Assembly (NCBI GenBank): GCA_900767915.1
Contig: CAAGAX010000060.1
Coordinates: 103,340-167,339, forward strand
Source of the DNA: Acholeplasmatales bacterium
GTDB lineage: Bacteria; Bacillota_I; Bacilli_A; Acholeplasmatales; Anaeroplasmataceae
Direction: 5' to 3'
Length of the DNA stretch: 64,000 nt
Shown here: piece by piece, positions 50,533 to 59,925 of the stretch
Layout of the letters: each line of letters begins with the position of its first letter
How positions within the stretch are numbered: position 1 is the stretch's first letter
Translations under genes and position numbers: made by a program
The notes under the pieces: generated by a model
Told to the model about the DNA's origin: nothing
Database searches by the model: none
What the model saw: the letters and a program-made list of their open reading frames with translations, nothing else

Positions 50533-53500
50533 ATGAAATTAATTGAGGAAATAAAAAATTATAAGATATTACCTCCTGATAATGAAATTAAAATTGATGA
50601 GGTATTATTAAAAAAAATAAGTAAAAAATTAAATATTTCTTTTGTATTGAAAAAGGCTTTACCTTATAAATGCTATAATAGCTTAAAAGAGAAGTGTATG
50701 GAGCTTTTAAAGGATTTAAAGCTTGAGATTGAAATTAGTATTGGATATATAGATGAAGAATTATCTAATGAAGAATTAAAAGAATATTTAAATGAAATAA
50801 TTAAAGCGTTAACTAACGCATCAGCTAGATTTAAGGCCTTAAGTACTGATGATTGTATTATTGATGGTAATTCAGTTACATTTTTAATTGCTTATGATGC
50901 TTTAGGTGTTGAAAATTTATGTTTACCTGTTAAAAATGAATTTGCAAAATATGGATTAAATGTTAATGTATACGTTAAAAATGATCCTAATAAATCAGTT
51001 GAAGCTCAAATACAAGCACTAGATGACAAGATTCAGGATCAATTAAATAAGCAAAATGAAGAAGCTAAGGCAGCTATTAATTTTAATAAAAAAATTCAAG
51101 AGCAAAAGAAAAGCTATGGCAAAGAGGTTGTTAAAAACGTATCACATATTAAGGTTATTCCTACAACATATGAAGAAATTCAAGCCTATCAGCATACAAA
51201 TGGACCTGCGGTATTTTTAATAGAGGCATATGTTTTTGGAATTGAAACTAAAACATTTCCAAATAGAAAAAGTATGCTTGTAACAATGAAGGTTACTGAT
51301 GAAACTGATTCTATTTTGGTTAAAAGATGGGTAATTAATGAAGAAGAAAAAAATTTATATTTAAATCAAGTTAAAAATGGTACTATTTTAAGAATAACTG
51401 GTTCTGCTGAATATGATAATTTTGCTAAAGATGTTGTTTTAACAGCTCAAAATGTTGAAATGGTAGGTATGAAAAAGGAAGATGATGTTTTAGATGATGC
51501 TCAGGTTAAGAGAGTTGAGCTTCATTGTCATACTAAAATGTCTACTCTTGATGGATTAAGTGATGCATCAGATTATATGAAGCTTGTTTCTAAATGGGGC
51601 TGGAAAACTATGGCATTTACTGATCATAATGGTATGCATGCGGTTCCCGATATAGCTCATGCATTACCTAAGTATCCTGATTTTAAGCCTATTTATGGTA
51701 CAGAGCTTGCGTATATTGATGATAGTAAATATTTTATAACCTTTAATGAAAGAGATATTCCTTTAAAGGATGCAAGCTATGTTGTTTTTGATATTGAAAC
51801 AACTGGTTTATCTCAAACATATGATGATATTATTGAAATTGCGGCTGTGAAGGTATTTAGAGGTGGAATTATTTCTACTTATGAAACATTTGTTAATCCT
51901 AAAAAGCATATTCCTGAAAAAATTACAAGTCTAACTTCTATTGATGATGATATGGTTAGGGATTCAAGAGCTATAGAAGAAATATTACCTGAATTTTTAG
52001 ATTATTGTAAGGGATGTATTTTAGTAGCCCATAATGCTAAATTTGATGTTGGTATGATTTATAAGGATATGAAGAAGCTTGGAATTTCAGCTTATGATTA
52101 TCCAGTAATTGATACATTAAATTTATTTAGAGCTGGATATTATGATCAGGTTAAGACATTTAATTTGAAATCCTTATCTAAATTTTTTAAGGTTAAGCAG
52201 GAGCATCATCACCGTGCTATTGATGATACAAGAGTTACAGCATTATGCTTTATATGTATGCTTAATGATTTATATAGTAAAGAAATATATAATTATAAGG
52301 ATATTAATTCCTTAATTGATCCTAATATTCATTATCGTTATTTAATACCCCCTCATATTACTATGCTAGCTAAAAATCCAGTTGGCTATAAAAATTTATT
52401 TAAAATAGTATCTGATGCTTTAACTAATCATTTTTATTCAGGAAATGCACGTGCTTTAAAATCTGTTATTGAAAAATATCGTGATGGTGTATTACTTGGA
52501 AGTGGATGTGTTAATGGTAGTGTCTTTGAGCTTGCGTTAAATAGAAGTCAAGAGGAACTAGAAGAGGAAATGATGTATTATGATTACATCGAGGTTCAGC
52601 CTCCTACCTCATATAGGCATTTATTTGATGATATGCCTGATGGTGAAGAAAGAATAAAGGAAATAATTATTAAAATTATAGATACAGCCAAAAAATTAGG
52701 TAAGATTGTAGTTGCTACATCAGATTGTCACTATACTAGACCTAACCTTAAAAAATATCGTGATATTTTAATTGCATCTCCTCAAATAGGAGGAGGTACT
52801 CATCCATTAGAAAGATATAATGTAGCTCCTGATATGCATTTAAGAACTACTAATGAAATGCTTGAAGAATTTAATTTCTTAGATAAGGATTTAGCATATG
52901 AAATAGTTGTTACTAATACTAATTTAATTGCTGATTCTATTGAATCATTCCCTGCCTTTAAGACGGGTAAGGATGATATGTACGCCCCAAGAGATGATGA
53001 ATTTAAAGATAATTTCTTGCATATTCCATCTATTGAGGAGGAAACAAGAAGAATTGTTAATGATACTAAGGTTAAATTATATGGTGAAAATGCTCATCCT
53101 ATTGTAACTAATAGATTAGATCATGAGCTTAATTGTATTATTTCTAATGGATATGCGTCTATTTATTACATTTGTCATTTAATGGTAGCTAAATCATTAA
53201 GTGATGGTTATTTGGTTGGTTCGCGTGGTTCTGTTGGTTCATCATTAGTTGCTACTATGATGAATATTTCAGAGATAAATCCTCTTGCTCCTCATTATCG
53301 TTGTAAAAAATGTAAGTTCCATACCTTTAAGATGCGTGATGATGAAATAGAAAAATATGGTTTGAGAGATATTGAAAAGGATTTCCAGCCTATTTTAAGG
53401 AGTGTTGATTCGGGCTATGATTTACCTGATGCGGTATGTCCGGTATGTGGTGAACCATTAGCTAAGGATGGTCATGATATTCCATTTGAAACTTTCTTAG

Positions 53501-55011
53501 GCTTTAATGGAGATAAGACTCCTGATATTGATTTAAACTTCTCTGGTGAATATCAAGCACAGGCTCATGAATATGTTAGAACTGTATTTGGACCTGAGAA
53601 TGCCTTTAGAGCAGGTACTGTTGGAACTATTGCTGAAAAGAATGCCTTTGGTTATGTAAAGGGATATTGTGAACGTAAGGGTATTTATTTAAGAAATTGT
53701 GAAATGGATAGGCTGGCGACATATTTAGTTGGTGTTAAAAGATCAACTGGTCAGCATCCTGGTGGTATTGTTGTAGTTCCTCATTATGTTGATATTTATG
53801 ATGTTACTCCTGTTCAATACCCTGCTGATAATATTGAGAACAATTGGAGAACTACTCACTTTGATTATCACTCATTTGAAGCAAATTTATTAAAGTTTGA
53901 TATATTAGGACACGATGATCCAACCCTAATTAAATATTTTATGGATTATGTTCATAATCATCAAGCTGACTTCCCATTTTCTAATCCTCAGGATATTCCA
54001 ATTGATGATAAGAATTTATATCGTTTATTCTATGATCCAACTGTTATCGGTGTTACTCCTGATACTTTAGGTAGTAGTGTTGCTTCATATGCTGTACCTG
54101 AATTAGGAACTAATTTCGTTCAAAAGATGCTAGTTGAAACTTTGCCAAAGACTTTTGCTCAATTAGTTAAAATTTCAGGTTTATCACATGGTACAAATGT
54201 ATGGAATACTAATGCTCAAGAGCTAGTTAATGGTAGAACTGAATTTGGTAAAATAGAATTTAAGGATATCATAGGTTGTCGTGATGATATTATGGTTGAT
54301 TTAATGCGTATGGGGCTTGATCCATTAAAATCATTTAAGATTATGGAATTTGTTCGTAAGAATAAAAAGGTAAAGGATCCAGAAGGATGGGTTGAATTCC
54401 AAAACTATATGCGTGAAATGAAAGTTCCTGAATGGTATATTTGGAGCTGTGATAAAATTGAATATATGTTCCCTAAGGCACACGCAACTGCCTATTGTAT
54501 GATGTCATTACGTATTGCTTGGTTTAAAGTGTATTCACCTGCCTTATTTTATAGTGCTTGGTTTTCTAAACGTGCTAAGGCTTATCATGTTCAATCATTT
54601 TTAGGTGGTCCTGTAGCTATAAGAACTATGATTTCTGAGCTTCAAAATAAGAAAGGTGCTACAGCTAAGGATGATGATTTAGTTACTGCACTTCAGGTTG
54701 CCTTAGAAATGACATTAAGAGGAATTAAATTTCTACCTATTTCTATTGAAAAATCAAGTGCGACTATATTTGAAGTGGAGGATGGTAACTTACGTATGCC
54801 ATTTACAGCTTTAGATGGATTAGGAGAAAGTGTTGCTTTAGATATTGTTACAAAAAGAGAAGAACAGCCATTCACATCAAAAGAGGATGTAGTTACTAGA
54901 ACTCGTTTAAATCAAACTCAATATGAGGAATTTGATATTATGCATTCTTTTGGTAATTTACCAGAAAAAGATCCAGTTAAGGAAGAAGGATTATTCGCAT
55001 TAGATTTTTAA
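50533..55011 (+). CDS. polC: DNA polymerase III alpha subunit, PolC type
   Basis: 1492 residues. Gram-positive replicative polymerase. Order: N-terminal domain (1-195), OB fold (about 200-320), PHP domain first half with VELHCHTKMSTLDG (about 328), inserted 3'-5' exonuclease (VVFDIETTGLS about 416, VAHNAKFDVGM about 499, HHRAIDDTRVT about 559), PHP second half, zinc finger CKKCKF...CPVCGE (about 926-975), and palm with TPDIDLNFSGEYQ (about 994, catalytic Asp pair), KMLVETLPKTF, then fingers with YMFPKAHATAYCMM. Slightly longer than B. subtilis PolC (1437). All catalytic residues are present. Confidence 0.97.
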   Translation: MKLIEEIKNYKILPPDNEIKIDEVLLKKISKKLNISFVLKKALPYKCYNSLKEKCMELLKDLKLEIEISIGYIDEELSNEELKEYLNEIIKALTNASARFKALSTDDCIIDGNSVTFLIAYDALGVENLCLPVKNEFAKYGLNVNVYVKNDPNKSVEAQIQALDDKIQDQLNKQNEEAKAAINFNKKIQEQKKSYGKEVVKNVSHIKVIPTTYEEIQAYQHTNGPAVFLIEAYVFGIETKTFPNRKSMLVTMKVTDETDSILVKRWVINEEEKNLYLNQVKNGTILRITGSAEYDNFAKDVVLTAQNVEMVGMKKEDDVLDDAQVKRVELHCHTKMSTLDGLSDASDYMKLVSKWGWKTMAFTDHNGMHAVPDIAHALPKYPDFKPIYGTELAYIDDSKYFITFNERDIPLKDASYVVFDIETTGLSQTYDDIIEIAAVKVFRGGIISTYETFVNPKKHIPEKITSLTSIDDDMVRDSRAIEEILPEFLDYCKGCILVAHNAKFDVGMIYKDMKKLGISAYDYPVIDTLNLFRAGYYDQVKTFNLKSLSKFFKVKQEHHHRAIDDTRVTALCFICMLNDLYSKEIYNYKDINSLIDPNIHYRYLIPPHITMLAKNPVGYKNLFKIVSDALTNHFYSGNARALKSVIEKYRDGVLLGSGCVNGSVFELALNRSQEELEEEMMYYDYIEVQPPTSYRHLFDDMPDGEERIKEIIIKIIDTAKKLGKIVVATSDCHYTRPNLKKYRDILIASPQIGGGTHPLERYNVAPDMHLRTTNEMLEEFNFLDKDLAYEIVVTNTNLIADSIESFPAFKTGKDDMYAPRDDEFKDNFLHIPSIEEETRRIVNDTKVKLYGENAHPIVTNRLDHELNCIISNGYASIYYICHLMVAKSLSDGYLVGSRGSVGSSLVATMMNISEINPLAPHYRCKKCKFHTFKMRDDEIEKYGLRDIEKDFQPILRSVDSGYDLPDAVCPVCGEPLAKDGHDIPFETFLGFNGDKTPDIDLNFSGEYQAQAHEYVRTVFGPENAFRAGTVGTIAEKNAFGYVKGYCERKGIYLRNCEMDRLATYLVGVKRSTGQHPGGIVVVPHYVDIYDVTPVQYPADNIENNWRTTHFDYHSFEANLLKFDILGHDDPTLIKYFMDYVHNHQADFPFSNPQDIPIDDKNLYRLFYDPTVIGVTPDTLGSSVASYAVPELGTNFVQKMLVETLPKTFAQLVKISGLSHGTNVWNTNAQELVNGRTEFGKIEFKDIIGCRDDIMVDLMRMGLDPLKSFKIMEFVRKNKKVKDPEGWVEFQNYMREMKVPEWYIWSCDKIEYMFPKAHATAYCMMSLRIAWFKVYSPALFYSAWFSKRAKAYHVQSFLGGPVAIRTMISELQNKKGATAKDDDLVTALQVALEMTLRGIKFLPISIEKSSATIFEVEDGNLRMPFTALDGLGESVALDIVTKREEQPFTSKEDVVTRTRLNQTQYEEFDIMHSFGNLPEKDPVKEEGLFALDF

Positions 55012-55103
55012 AAATGTGATTTTATGGGAAAAAATAAAAAATACAATTTATTTATTATATTGTGGTATAATACAAGTATATTATTGAATAGGAGATGACT
55101 TAG

Positions 55104-55838
55104 ATGAAACCAAGTCCATTATTTTCTACAGTTGCTTCTGGAGAAAAATATTATGATGATGTTAATAAGGCTACCCTTAAGGGAGTCTCAATTAAAACTT
55201 TTATTTTATTAGGTATAGCTGTTGTAGTATCAATTTTAACAGCTGTATTTTTACCAACTATTTTAGAATCTAATCCATCTGGATTATATATTGCATTAGT
55301 TGTTTCTTCTATAGTTGGATTTATATCAGTAATGATAGGTAGATTTTCTGAACGTGCATCTAAATATTGCGGTTGCATATACGCAGTATGTGAAGGATTA
55401 TTCATTGGTACATTATCAAGAATTGTTGAAGAGCTTTTACCAGGAGCTTCATACATTGCAGTTTTTTCTACTTTAATTATTTATTTTATTGTTTTGGCAT
55501 TATTCTCTATGGGTATTGTAAAACCATCTACTGGCTTTAGAAAATTTGCTATAGCTATTTGCTTTAGTGCTTTAGCTTTAGTTTTATTTACTTCAATATT
55601 TAATATTTTTATGCCAATTCAAAATATTGGTGTATTAATCGCAATTGAGGCATTCCTATTATTTTATGGTGTTATCACTTTAATATTAAATTTTATGGAA
55701 GCAAATCAAATTGTAGAAGCAGGCTGTAGTAAAAATTCTGAGTGGTGTGTAGCATTAGGAATGACAGTAAGCTTAATTTATATTTATATTGAAATTTTAA
55801 GACTTATTGTTTTGATTGCCGCTAGTAATAGAGATTAA
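55104..55838 (+). CDS. Bax inhibitor-1-like membrane protein (PF12811 type)
   Basis: 244 residues, SD TAGGAGATGA. Seven hydrophobic helices. The N-terminus MKPSPLFS and the C-terminal WCVALGMTVSLIYIYIEILR (about 213-232) are conserved in the bacterial Bax1-I family, related to the TMBIM/YetJ calcium leak channels. The membrane protein likely conducts or regulates Ca2+ or H+. It has an extended -10 (GTGGTATAAT, 55062-55071) and a strong terminator, so monocistronic. Confidence 0.85.
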   Translation: MKPSPLFSTVASGEKYYDDVNKATLKGVSIKTFILLGIAVVVSILTAVFLPTILESNPSGLYIALVVSSIVGFISVMIGRFSERASKYCGCIYAVCEGLFIGTLSRIVEELLPGASYIAVFSTLIIYFIVLALFSMGIVKPSTGFRKFAIAICFSALALVLFTSIFNIFMPIQNIGVLIAIEAFLLFYGVITLILNFMEANQIVEAGCSKNSEWCVALGMTVSLIYIYIEILRLIVLIAASNRD

Positions 55839-55846
55839 TAAAATTT

Positions 55847-55874
55847 CCTCTTGAATGATTCAAGAGGATTTTTT
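55847..55874 (+). terminator. terminator of the Bax1-I gene
   Basis: CCTCTTGAA-tga-TTCAAGAGG, 9 bp perfect, then a T-run. Confidence 0.9.
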
Positions 55875-55900
55875 TCGCCCATTTTTCATATATATTTATT

Positions 55901-55909
55901 CATATATTA
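55901..55909 (+). promoter_or_regulatory. candidate mother-cell -10 of cotD
   Basis: CATATATTA, identical to the -10 candidate of ylbD and 19 nt before the cotD ATG; no clear -35. Confidence 0.35.
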
Positions 55910-55927
55910 TACTGAAGGAGGGAGAAA

Positions 55928-56254
55928 ATGAATAACAATAATTGTGGATGCTGTAACCAAATGCCATATTATAATCAGGTTTTAAATACATGTAATGTAG
56001 AAATGATTCCTCATTATACAAATTATCATACAACCCATGTTAATAACTGTATTAAAAGACATGTAAATATTCCTGTATTTACAGAATCATATGAAACTGT
56101 TTTTACTAATGAATATGTAGAGGGAAATCCTATTTATTATCCTTATGGATATAATAATCCAATTTTAAATAATTATAATTATAATTCTAATGATAATTAT
56201 TTAGGAAATGTTTCCACTAATCCAAATTTAAAGACTTTTAATGGATATAGATGA
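55928..56254 (+). CDS. cotD: CotD-family spore coat protein
   Basis: 108 residues, SD GGAGGGAG. Rich in Asn, Tyr and His, with a Cys-rich head (NNCGCCNQ). The core VEMIPHYTNYHTTHVNNCIK (about 25-44) corresponds to the CotD signature IVPHIHPTHTTNVNH, and VFTESYETVFTNEY follows. CotD proteins are inner spore coat components made under late mother-cell sigma factors. Together with ylbD, YjcZ-like and ger genes it supports endospore formation. It stands alone with its own terminator. Confidence 0.8.
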   Translation: MNNNNCGCCNQMPYYNQVLNTCNVEMIPHYTNYHTTHVNNCIKRHVNIPVFTESYETVFTNEYVEGNPIYYPYGYNNPILNNYNYNSNDNYLGNVSTNPNLKTFNGYR

Positions 56255-56269
56255 TTAGTATTTAATTTA

Positions 56270-56297
56270 AAGGAGATTTAAGAATCTCTTTTTTTTC
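56270..56297 (+). terminator. terminator of cotD
   Basis: AAGGAGATT-taag-AATCTCTTTT with a T8 tract. Confidence 0.85.
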
Positions 56298-56331
56298 GTA
56301 TAATAAAATAGTTTTTTTTCTAATATTAGAG

Positions 56332-56337
56332 TATAAT
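56332..56337 (+). promoter_or_regulatory. -10 box of the structured RNA candidate
   Basis: TATAAT; the likely transcription start is about 56344, exactly where the closing helix begins. The -35 region is poor. Confidence 0.5.
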
Positions 56338-56343
56338 AGTAGT

Positions 56344-56485
56344 GATGGAAAGTTATTTATTTAAGTGAGGCATTTATTATGACCTCGTAAAAATCATTTA
56401 CAGCTTTGACTGTTACTAACGATCTTTCCATCATTATAGAAATAGAGCTGGCTGAGAGATACTTTGACTCTCAGCTTTTCTTTTT
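56344..56485 (+). ncRNA. candidate structured RNA (sRNA or riboswitch), unknown class
   Basis: GATGGAAAG (56344-56352) pairs perfectly with CTTTCCATC (56424-56432), closing a domain that contains helix GAGG(CA)...TG-A-CCTC (56367-56386) and alternative pairings GTAAA/TTTAC (56387-56401) or ACAG/CTGT (56400-56413). Then a strong terminator hairpin GCTGAGAG/CTCTCAGC (56451-56475) and T-tract. A multi-branch domain plus terminator fits either a small RNA or a riboswitch upstream of the LtaS-like gene. None of the common riboswitch, T-box, 6S or SRP consensus sequences I know is visible. Confidence 0.6.
56451..56485 (+). terminator. terminator of the structured RNA
   Basis: GCTGAGAG (56451-56458), 9-nt loop, CTCTCAGC (56468-56475), then TTTTCTTTTT. 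Confidence 0.9.
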
Positions 56486-56578
56486 ATGTTTTTTCACTTA
56501 ATCGTTTTAGGAAATTTGTTTTTATTGATTTTGCTGATATTTGTAATATAATTTAATAAAAAGAAGGAGTGATGAAGG

Positions 56579-58555
56579 GTGTATTATAATTTAAAAAGGA
56601 AATTTTTTATTTCAATTTTATTCATTTTATCATTATTCTCTTTTGATTGTCTTTTATCAGTATATGCCTATAATCAATTTTTTTATAGTAATTATATTTT
56701 TCAATTATCATTTTATTTTTTATTAACTTCCTTTATATATTTATTTAAATCTAATAAGTTTTCTTTGATTTATTCTATAGTATTATCTATACTCCATTCA
56801 TTTTATATTTTTATAAATTTATTATTATTTATTTCATCTAATGATATTTTTTCTATTAATTATATTTTATTATTTAATACAGCATTAAAGGTAGCAAATT
56901 CAAGCTATATTCCTTGGAATATTATTATTTGGTATATTATATTGTATTTAGTAATTACTATATTATATATATTAATCTATAAATTTACTAAGCCTACTGA
57001 TAATAGAAATATGATTAATTCTCCTCAAATTATATCTATTGTTTTTATTTTTTTATTTGTCTTTAGTAGAGGTATTGAGCTTGATAATGTATTAATAAAT
57101 AATTCTAATGTAGAGCTTTATAAAAATATGAATTCATCTGAAATTATTTCTTTTCAATCACAAACTCAAAAAAAGCAATGTCTAAGATTATATGGTAGCT
57201 TTACCTATGAGATTGCTGAAATAAATTATTTAATTAATCCAGCTAGTTCTAAATTAGATAATCCATTTTTTGATACTGATTGTTCTTACTCTAGTGAATT
57301 CACTGATTCTTTAGTTTCATTTAAAGGCTATAACGTTATAACTATTATGATTGAAACTGGTTGTTCATTTTTAGTTAATGAAGCATTGACTCCAAATTTA
57401 TATAATCTAAGTAAGGATAGCTTTAATTTTTCTAATAGCTATTCTAAAAATAAAACAAATGTTTCTGAATTTATTGGTATTACTGGAAGTGGTACAAGCA
57501 TAACAAGCATAATGGATGGAACATTAGAAAATAAATTTTCTATTGTTAATGTATTAAAAAAAGAAGGCTATTTAACTCAATATTTCCATGATAATGATAA
57601 ATCATTTTATAATAGAGGAAATGAAATGAAAAATTTAGGATTTGAAAAAACATATTTCGCAAATGATGTAAATCCTTCTGTTATTGATAATATTAATGAA
57701 TGGAATGGCTCTTATCCATTAGATAGTGAATTTGTAGAATTAACAATTAATGATATGGTTCCTGATAAATCGAAAACGCCATTTTATACATTCTTTACAA
57801 CCTTTTCTACTCATGGTCCATATGGTAGAAATGGCGATAATGAAAATAAATTTATTTCATTAGGATATTATGATAAGCTTCATAAAGCTATTAATGATGG
57901 TGAATGGGAAAATATATGTAGTGATGATTCACTTGAAATTCAAAAACAAATTGAATATTTACAATGTGCAATGATGGATTTTGATTATTCATTAGGCATG
58001 ATTATTAAAAGATTAAAGGATACTGATCAATATGACAATACTATTATAGCTATTTATGGGGATCATGATGCTTATTATAAGTCTAATAATTGTAATCCTT
58101 TAAAAGAATATATCTATGATACTGATGATTTTTATGATCCAAAGCAATATTCTATTATTACAATGATAGCTAATCCTAAAATTACAGAATATTATAGAAA
58201 AATAAATAATATTAATCAAATAATTAATATTGATAAATTTGTAAGTCCATATATTATAGTTCCTACACTATTAGATATTTTAGGCTTTGAATATAATCCT
58301 AATAATTATACAGGAATTTCTGTATTTAGAATGAAAAGTGATTTTGATAATATTTTTTATTCTCATGAGCTAGGTATTTATTTATCTATAGATTTAACAG
58401 CTATAGCAAGTGGAGTTTATAAATATGATAATAATACTTCTAATGAATATAAAGACGAATTTGAAAATAGACTTTCAATTTTAATGAAAAAAATTTATTA
58501 TTTTGATATAATCTATAAAAATGGAGGTATTAAGAATGATTATGAATCTATTTGA
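56579..58555 (+). CDS. LtaS-like phosphoglycerol transferase / alkaline-phosphatase superfamily membrane enzyme
   Basis: 658 residues from GTG 56579 (SD AAGGAG). Five N-terminal membrane helices (about 5-165), then an extracellular sulfatase-fold domain. Metal and catalytic residues: VITIMIETGCSFL (Glu ligand, about 258-270), NKTNVSEFIGITGSG (catalytic Thr candidate, about 296-310), THGPYGRNG and AIYGDHDAYYK (Asp-His ligands, about 493-503). LtaS polymerises glycerol phosphate onto a glycolipid to make lipoteichoic acid. The order of motifs is right, but divergence leaves the substrate open (LTA primase, phosphoethanolamine transferase). The downstream SDR gene overlaps its end by 20 nt. Confidence 0.8.
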   Translation: MYYNLKRKFFISILFILSLFSFDCLLSVYAYNQFFYSNYIFQLSFYFLLTSFIYLFKSNKFSLIYSIVLSILHSFYIFINLLLFISSNDIFSINYILLFNTALKVANSSYIPWNIIIWYIILYLVITILYILIYKFTKPTDNRNMINSPQIISIVFIFLFVFSRGIELDNVLINNSNVELYKNMNSSEIISFQSQTQKKQCLRLYGSFTYEIAEINYLINPASSKLDNPFFDTDCSYSSEFTDSLVSFKGYNVITIMIETGCSFLVNEALTPNLYNLSKDSFNFSNSYSKNKTNVSEFIGITGSGTSITSIMDGTLENKFSIVNVLKKEGYLTQYFHDNDKSFYNRGNEMKNLGFEKTYFANDVNPSVIDNINEWNGSYPLDSEFVELTINDMVPDKSKTPFYTFFTTFSTHGPYGRNGDNENKFISLGYYDKLHKAINDGEWENICSDDSLEIQKQIEYLQCAMMDFDYSLGMIIKRLKDTDQYDNTIIAIYGDHDAYYKSNNCNPLKEYIYDTDDFYDPKQYSIITMIANPKITEYYRKINNINQIINIDKFVSPYIIVPTLLDILGFEYNPNNYTGISVFRMKSDFDNIFYSHELGIYLSIDLTAIASGVYKYDNNTSNEYKDEFENRLSILMKKIYYFDIIYKNGGIKNDYESI

Positions 58556-59297
58556 TTTAAGTGGTAAAACGGCAATTGTCACTGGAAGTAATACTGGCTT
58601 AGGTCAAGCTATTTGTGTTGGCTTAAGTGAAGCAGGATGTAATATAGTTGGCGTTTCAAGAAGAAGTAGTGAAGAAACAAAAAAGCTTGTTGAAAAAAAT
58701 AATAGAAAATTTTATGAAATAAATGCTGATTTATCTAATATTGATAGTGTAACTGAAATTATTAATGAGTCAATTAAATTTTATGGTAAGGTAGATATTT
58801 TAGTTAATAATGCTGGTATGATTTTAAGAAATGATTCTATTGATGTTACTGAAGAGGATTGGGATAAGGTATTAAATGTTAATTTAAAGTCTGTTTTCTT
58901 TTTATCAACTGAATTTGCCAAAAATTGTATTGCAAATAATCATTGTGGAAAAATTATAAATATTGCTTCTATGCTAAGCTATCAAGGAGGCTTTAGAGTA
59001 GCATCGTATTGTGCATCAAAAAGTGCAATTATGGGCATTACAAAGAGTCTATGTAATGAATGGGCTATAAAGGGAATTAATGTTAATGCGATAGCACCTG
59101 GATATTTTGAAACAAATAATACAAAGGATATTAAAAATGATCAAAATAGAAATGAAGCTATTTTAGAAAGAATACCTGCTGGTAGATGGGGAAAGCCTAA
59201 TGATTTAATTGGAGCGGTTATTTTTCTTTCAAGTGAAGCTTCAAATTATGTTAATGGCTTTACATTAGCTGTTGATGGTGGCTGGCTTGCAAGATAG
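58536..59297 (+). CDS. SDR oxidoreductase, KduD-like
   Basis: 253 residues from the ATG at 58536 (SD GGAGGT at 58523-58528). Classical short-chain dehydrogenase: cofactor loop VTGSNTGLGQAI (about 14-25), NNAG (about 90), catalytic Ser in NIASMLSYQ, Tyr/Lys in YCASKSAIMGI (about 157-167), then IAPGYFET. LFDLSGKTAIVTGSNTGLGQ closely resembles 2-dehydro-3-deoxy-D-gluconate 5-dehydrogenase (KduD), a pectin or uronate catabolism enzyme, so that is the first guess. No other uronate gene is adjacent. The overlap with the LtaS-like gene indicates co-translation. Confidence 0.85.
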   Translation: MIMNLFDLSGKTAIVTGSNTGLGQAICVGLSEAGCNIVGVSRRSSEETKKLVEKNNRKFYEINADLSNIDSVTEIINESIKFYGKVDILVNNAGMILRNDSIDVTEEDWDKVLNVNLKSVFFLSTEFAKNCIANNHCGKIINIASMLSYQGGFRVASYCASKSAIMGITKSLCNEWAIKGINVNAIAPGYFETNNTKDIKNDQNRNEAILERIPAGRWGKPNDLIGAVIFLSSEASNYVNGFTLAVDGGWLAR

Positions 59298-59355
59298 TAT
59301 TTGAAACTACAAATAATTCGTGGTATAATATGGATAAAAGAAACAGGTGATTTAT

Positions 59356-59832
59356 ATGACAGTTGAAGAGATGATTAAGCTTTTAGGAGTTAAAACTCAA
59401 AGTGAAGAATCTATTGATTTATGTTATAAGATGGATTTAGAGGCTTTTCACATGCTGGAAAAAAATGAAAACAAGTCTTATAAGAAGGAAATAGAAGATT
59501 TCACTGATGTATATAAATATCTAATGGATAAGCTTGGTTATAAGAAGCTAGCCTCAAGAGAAAAGGAGCTTATTAGAGATAGACTTAAGGAGATTTCATA
59601 TAAGGATGAAGATGAGGATTATAGAAATACCTATTTTCATGGTCTAGAAAGAACTCTTTTAAGATTTGGTAGATTTGATTTAATAATATATTCTGATAGG
59701 GATGCAAGACATAAAATAGCTTATATTTATGAAATGTCTAAGGAATATGATAAGGCAATTGCAATATATACTCTTTTAAAGGAGAATGAAAGAGTTGAAA
59801 TTTGTAATGAAAAGAAATTAAATAATAAATAA
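59356..59832 (+). CDS. hypothetical helical protein
   Basis: 158 residues from the ATG at 59356 (SD ACAGGTGAT). Acidic and all-helical with no membrane segment. The end YIYEMSKEYDKAIAIYTLLK (about 127-146) looks like one TPR helix pair. I recognise no family. It has a terminator directly after it. Confidence 0.55.
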   Translation: MTVEEMIKLLGVKTQSEESIDLCYKMDLEAFHMLEKNENKSYKKEIEDFTDVYKYLMDKLGYKKLASREKELIRDRLKEISYKDEDEDYRNTYFHGLERTLLRFGRFDLIIYSDRDARHKIAYIYEMSKEYDKAIAIYTLLKENERVEICNEKKLNNK

Positions 59833-59834
59833 TT

Positions 59835-59861
59835 AAATCCCAAAAAAATGGGATTTTTTTG
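59835..59861 (+). terminator. terminator after the hypothetical gene
   Basis: AAATCCC-aaaaaaat-GGGATTT with a T7 tract. Confidence 0.85.
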
Positions 59862-59925
59862 ATTTAACTTTATTGGAAATATATAATTTGTTATAATAAT
59901 ATTAAATGTAATTTGGAGGTATTTA

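Larger units (their letters stand above)
56255..56578. other. non-coding region between cotD and the LtaS-like gene
   Basis: About 320 bases holding the cotD terminator (56270-56297), a promoter, a structured transcript candidate (56344-56485) and the leader of the LtaS-like gene. No protein-coding frame. Confidence 0.8.

Noticed and set aside
56344..56485. Purine riboswitch, T-box, 6S RNA or SRP RNA.
   Set aside because: The three-helix layout is loosely similar to a purine riboswitch, but its conserved loop and junction sequences, the T-box GGTGG core and the SRP GGAA loop are not present.
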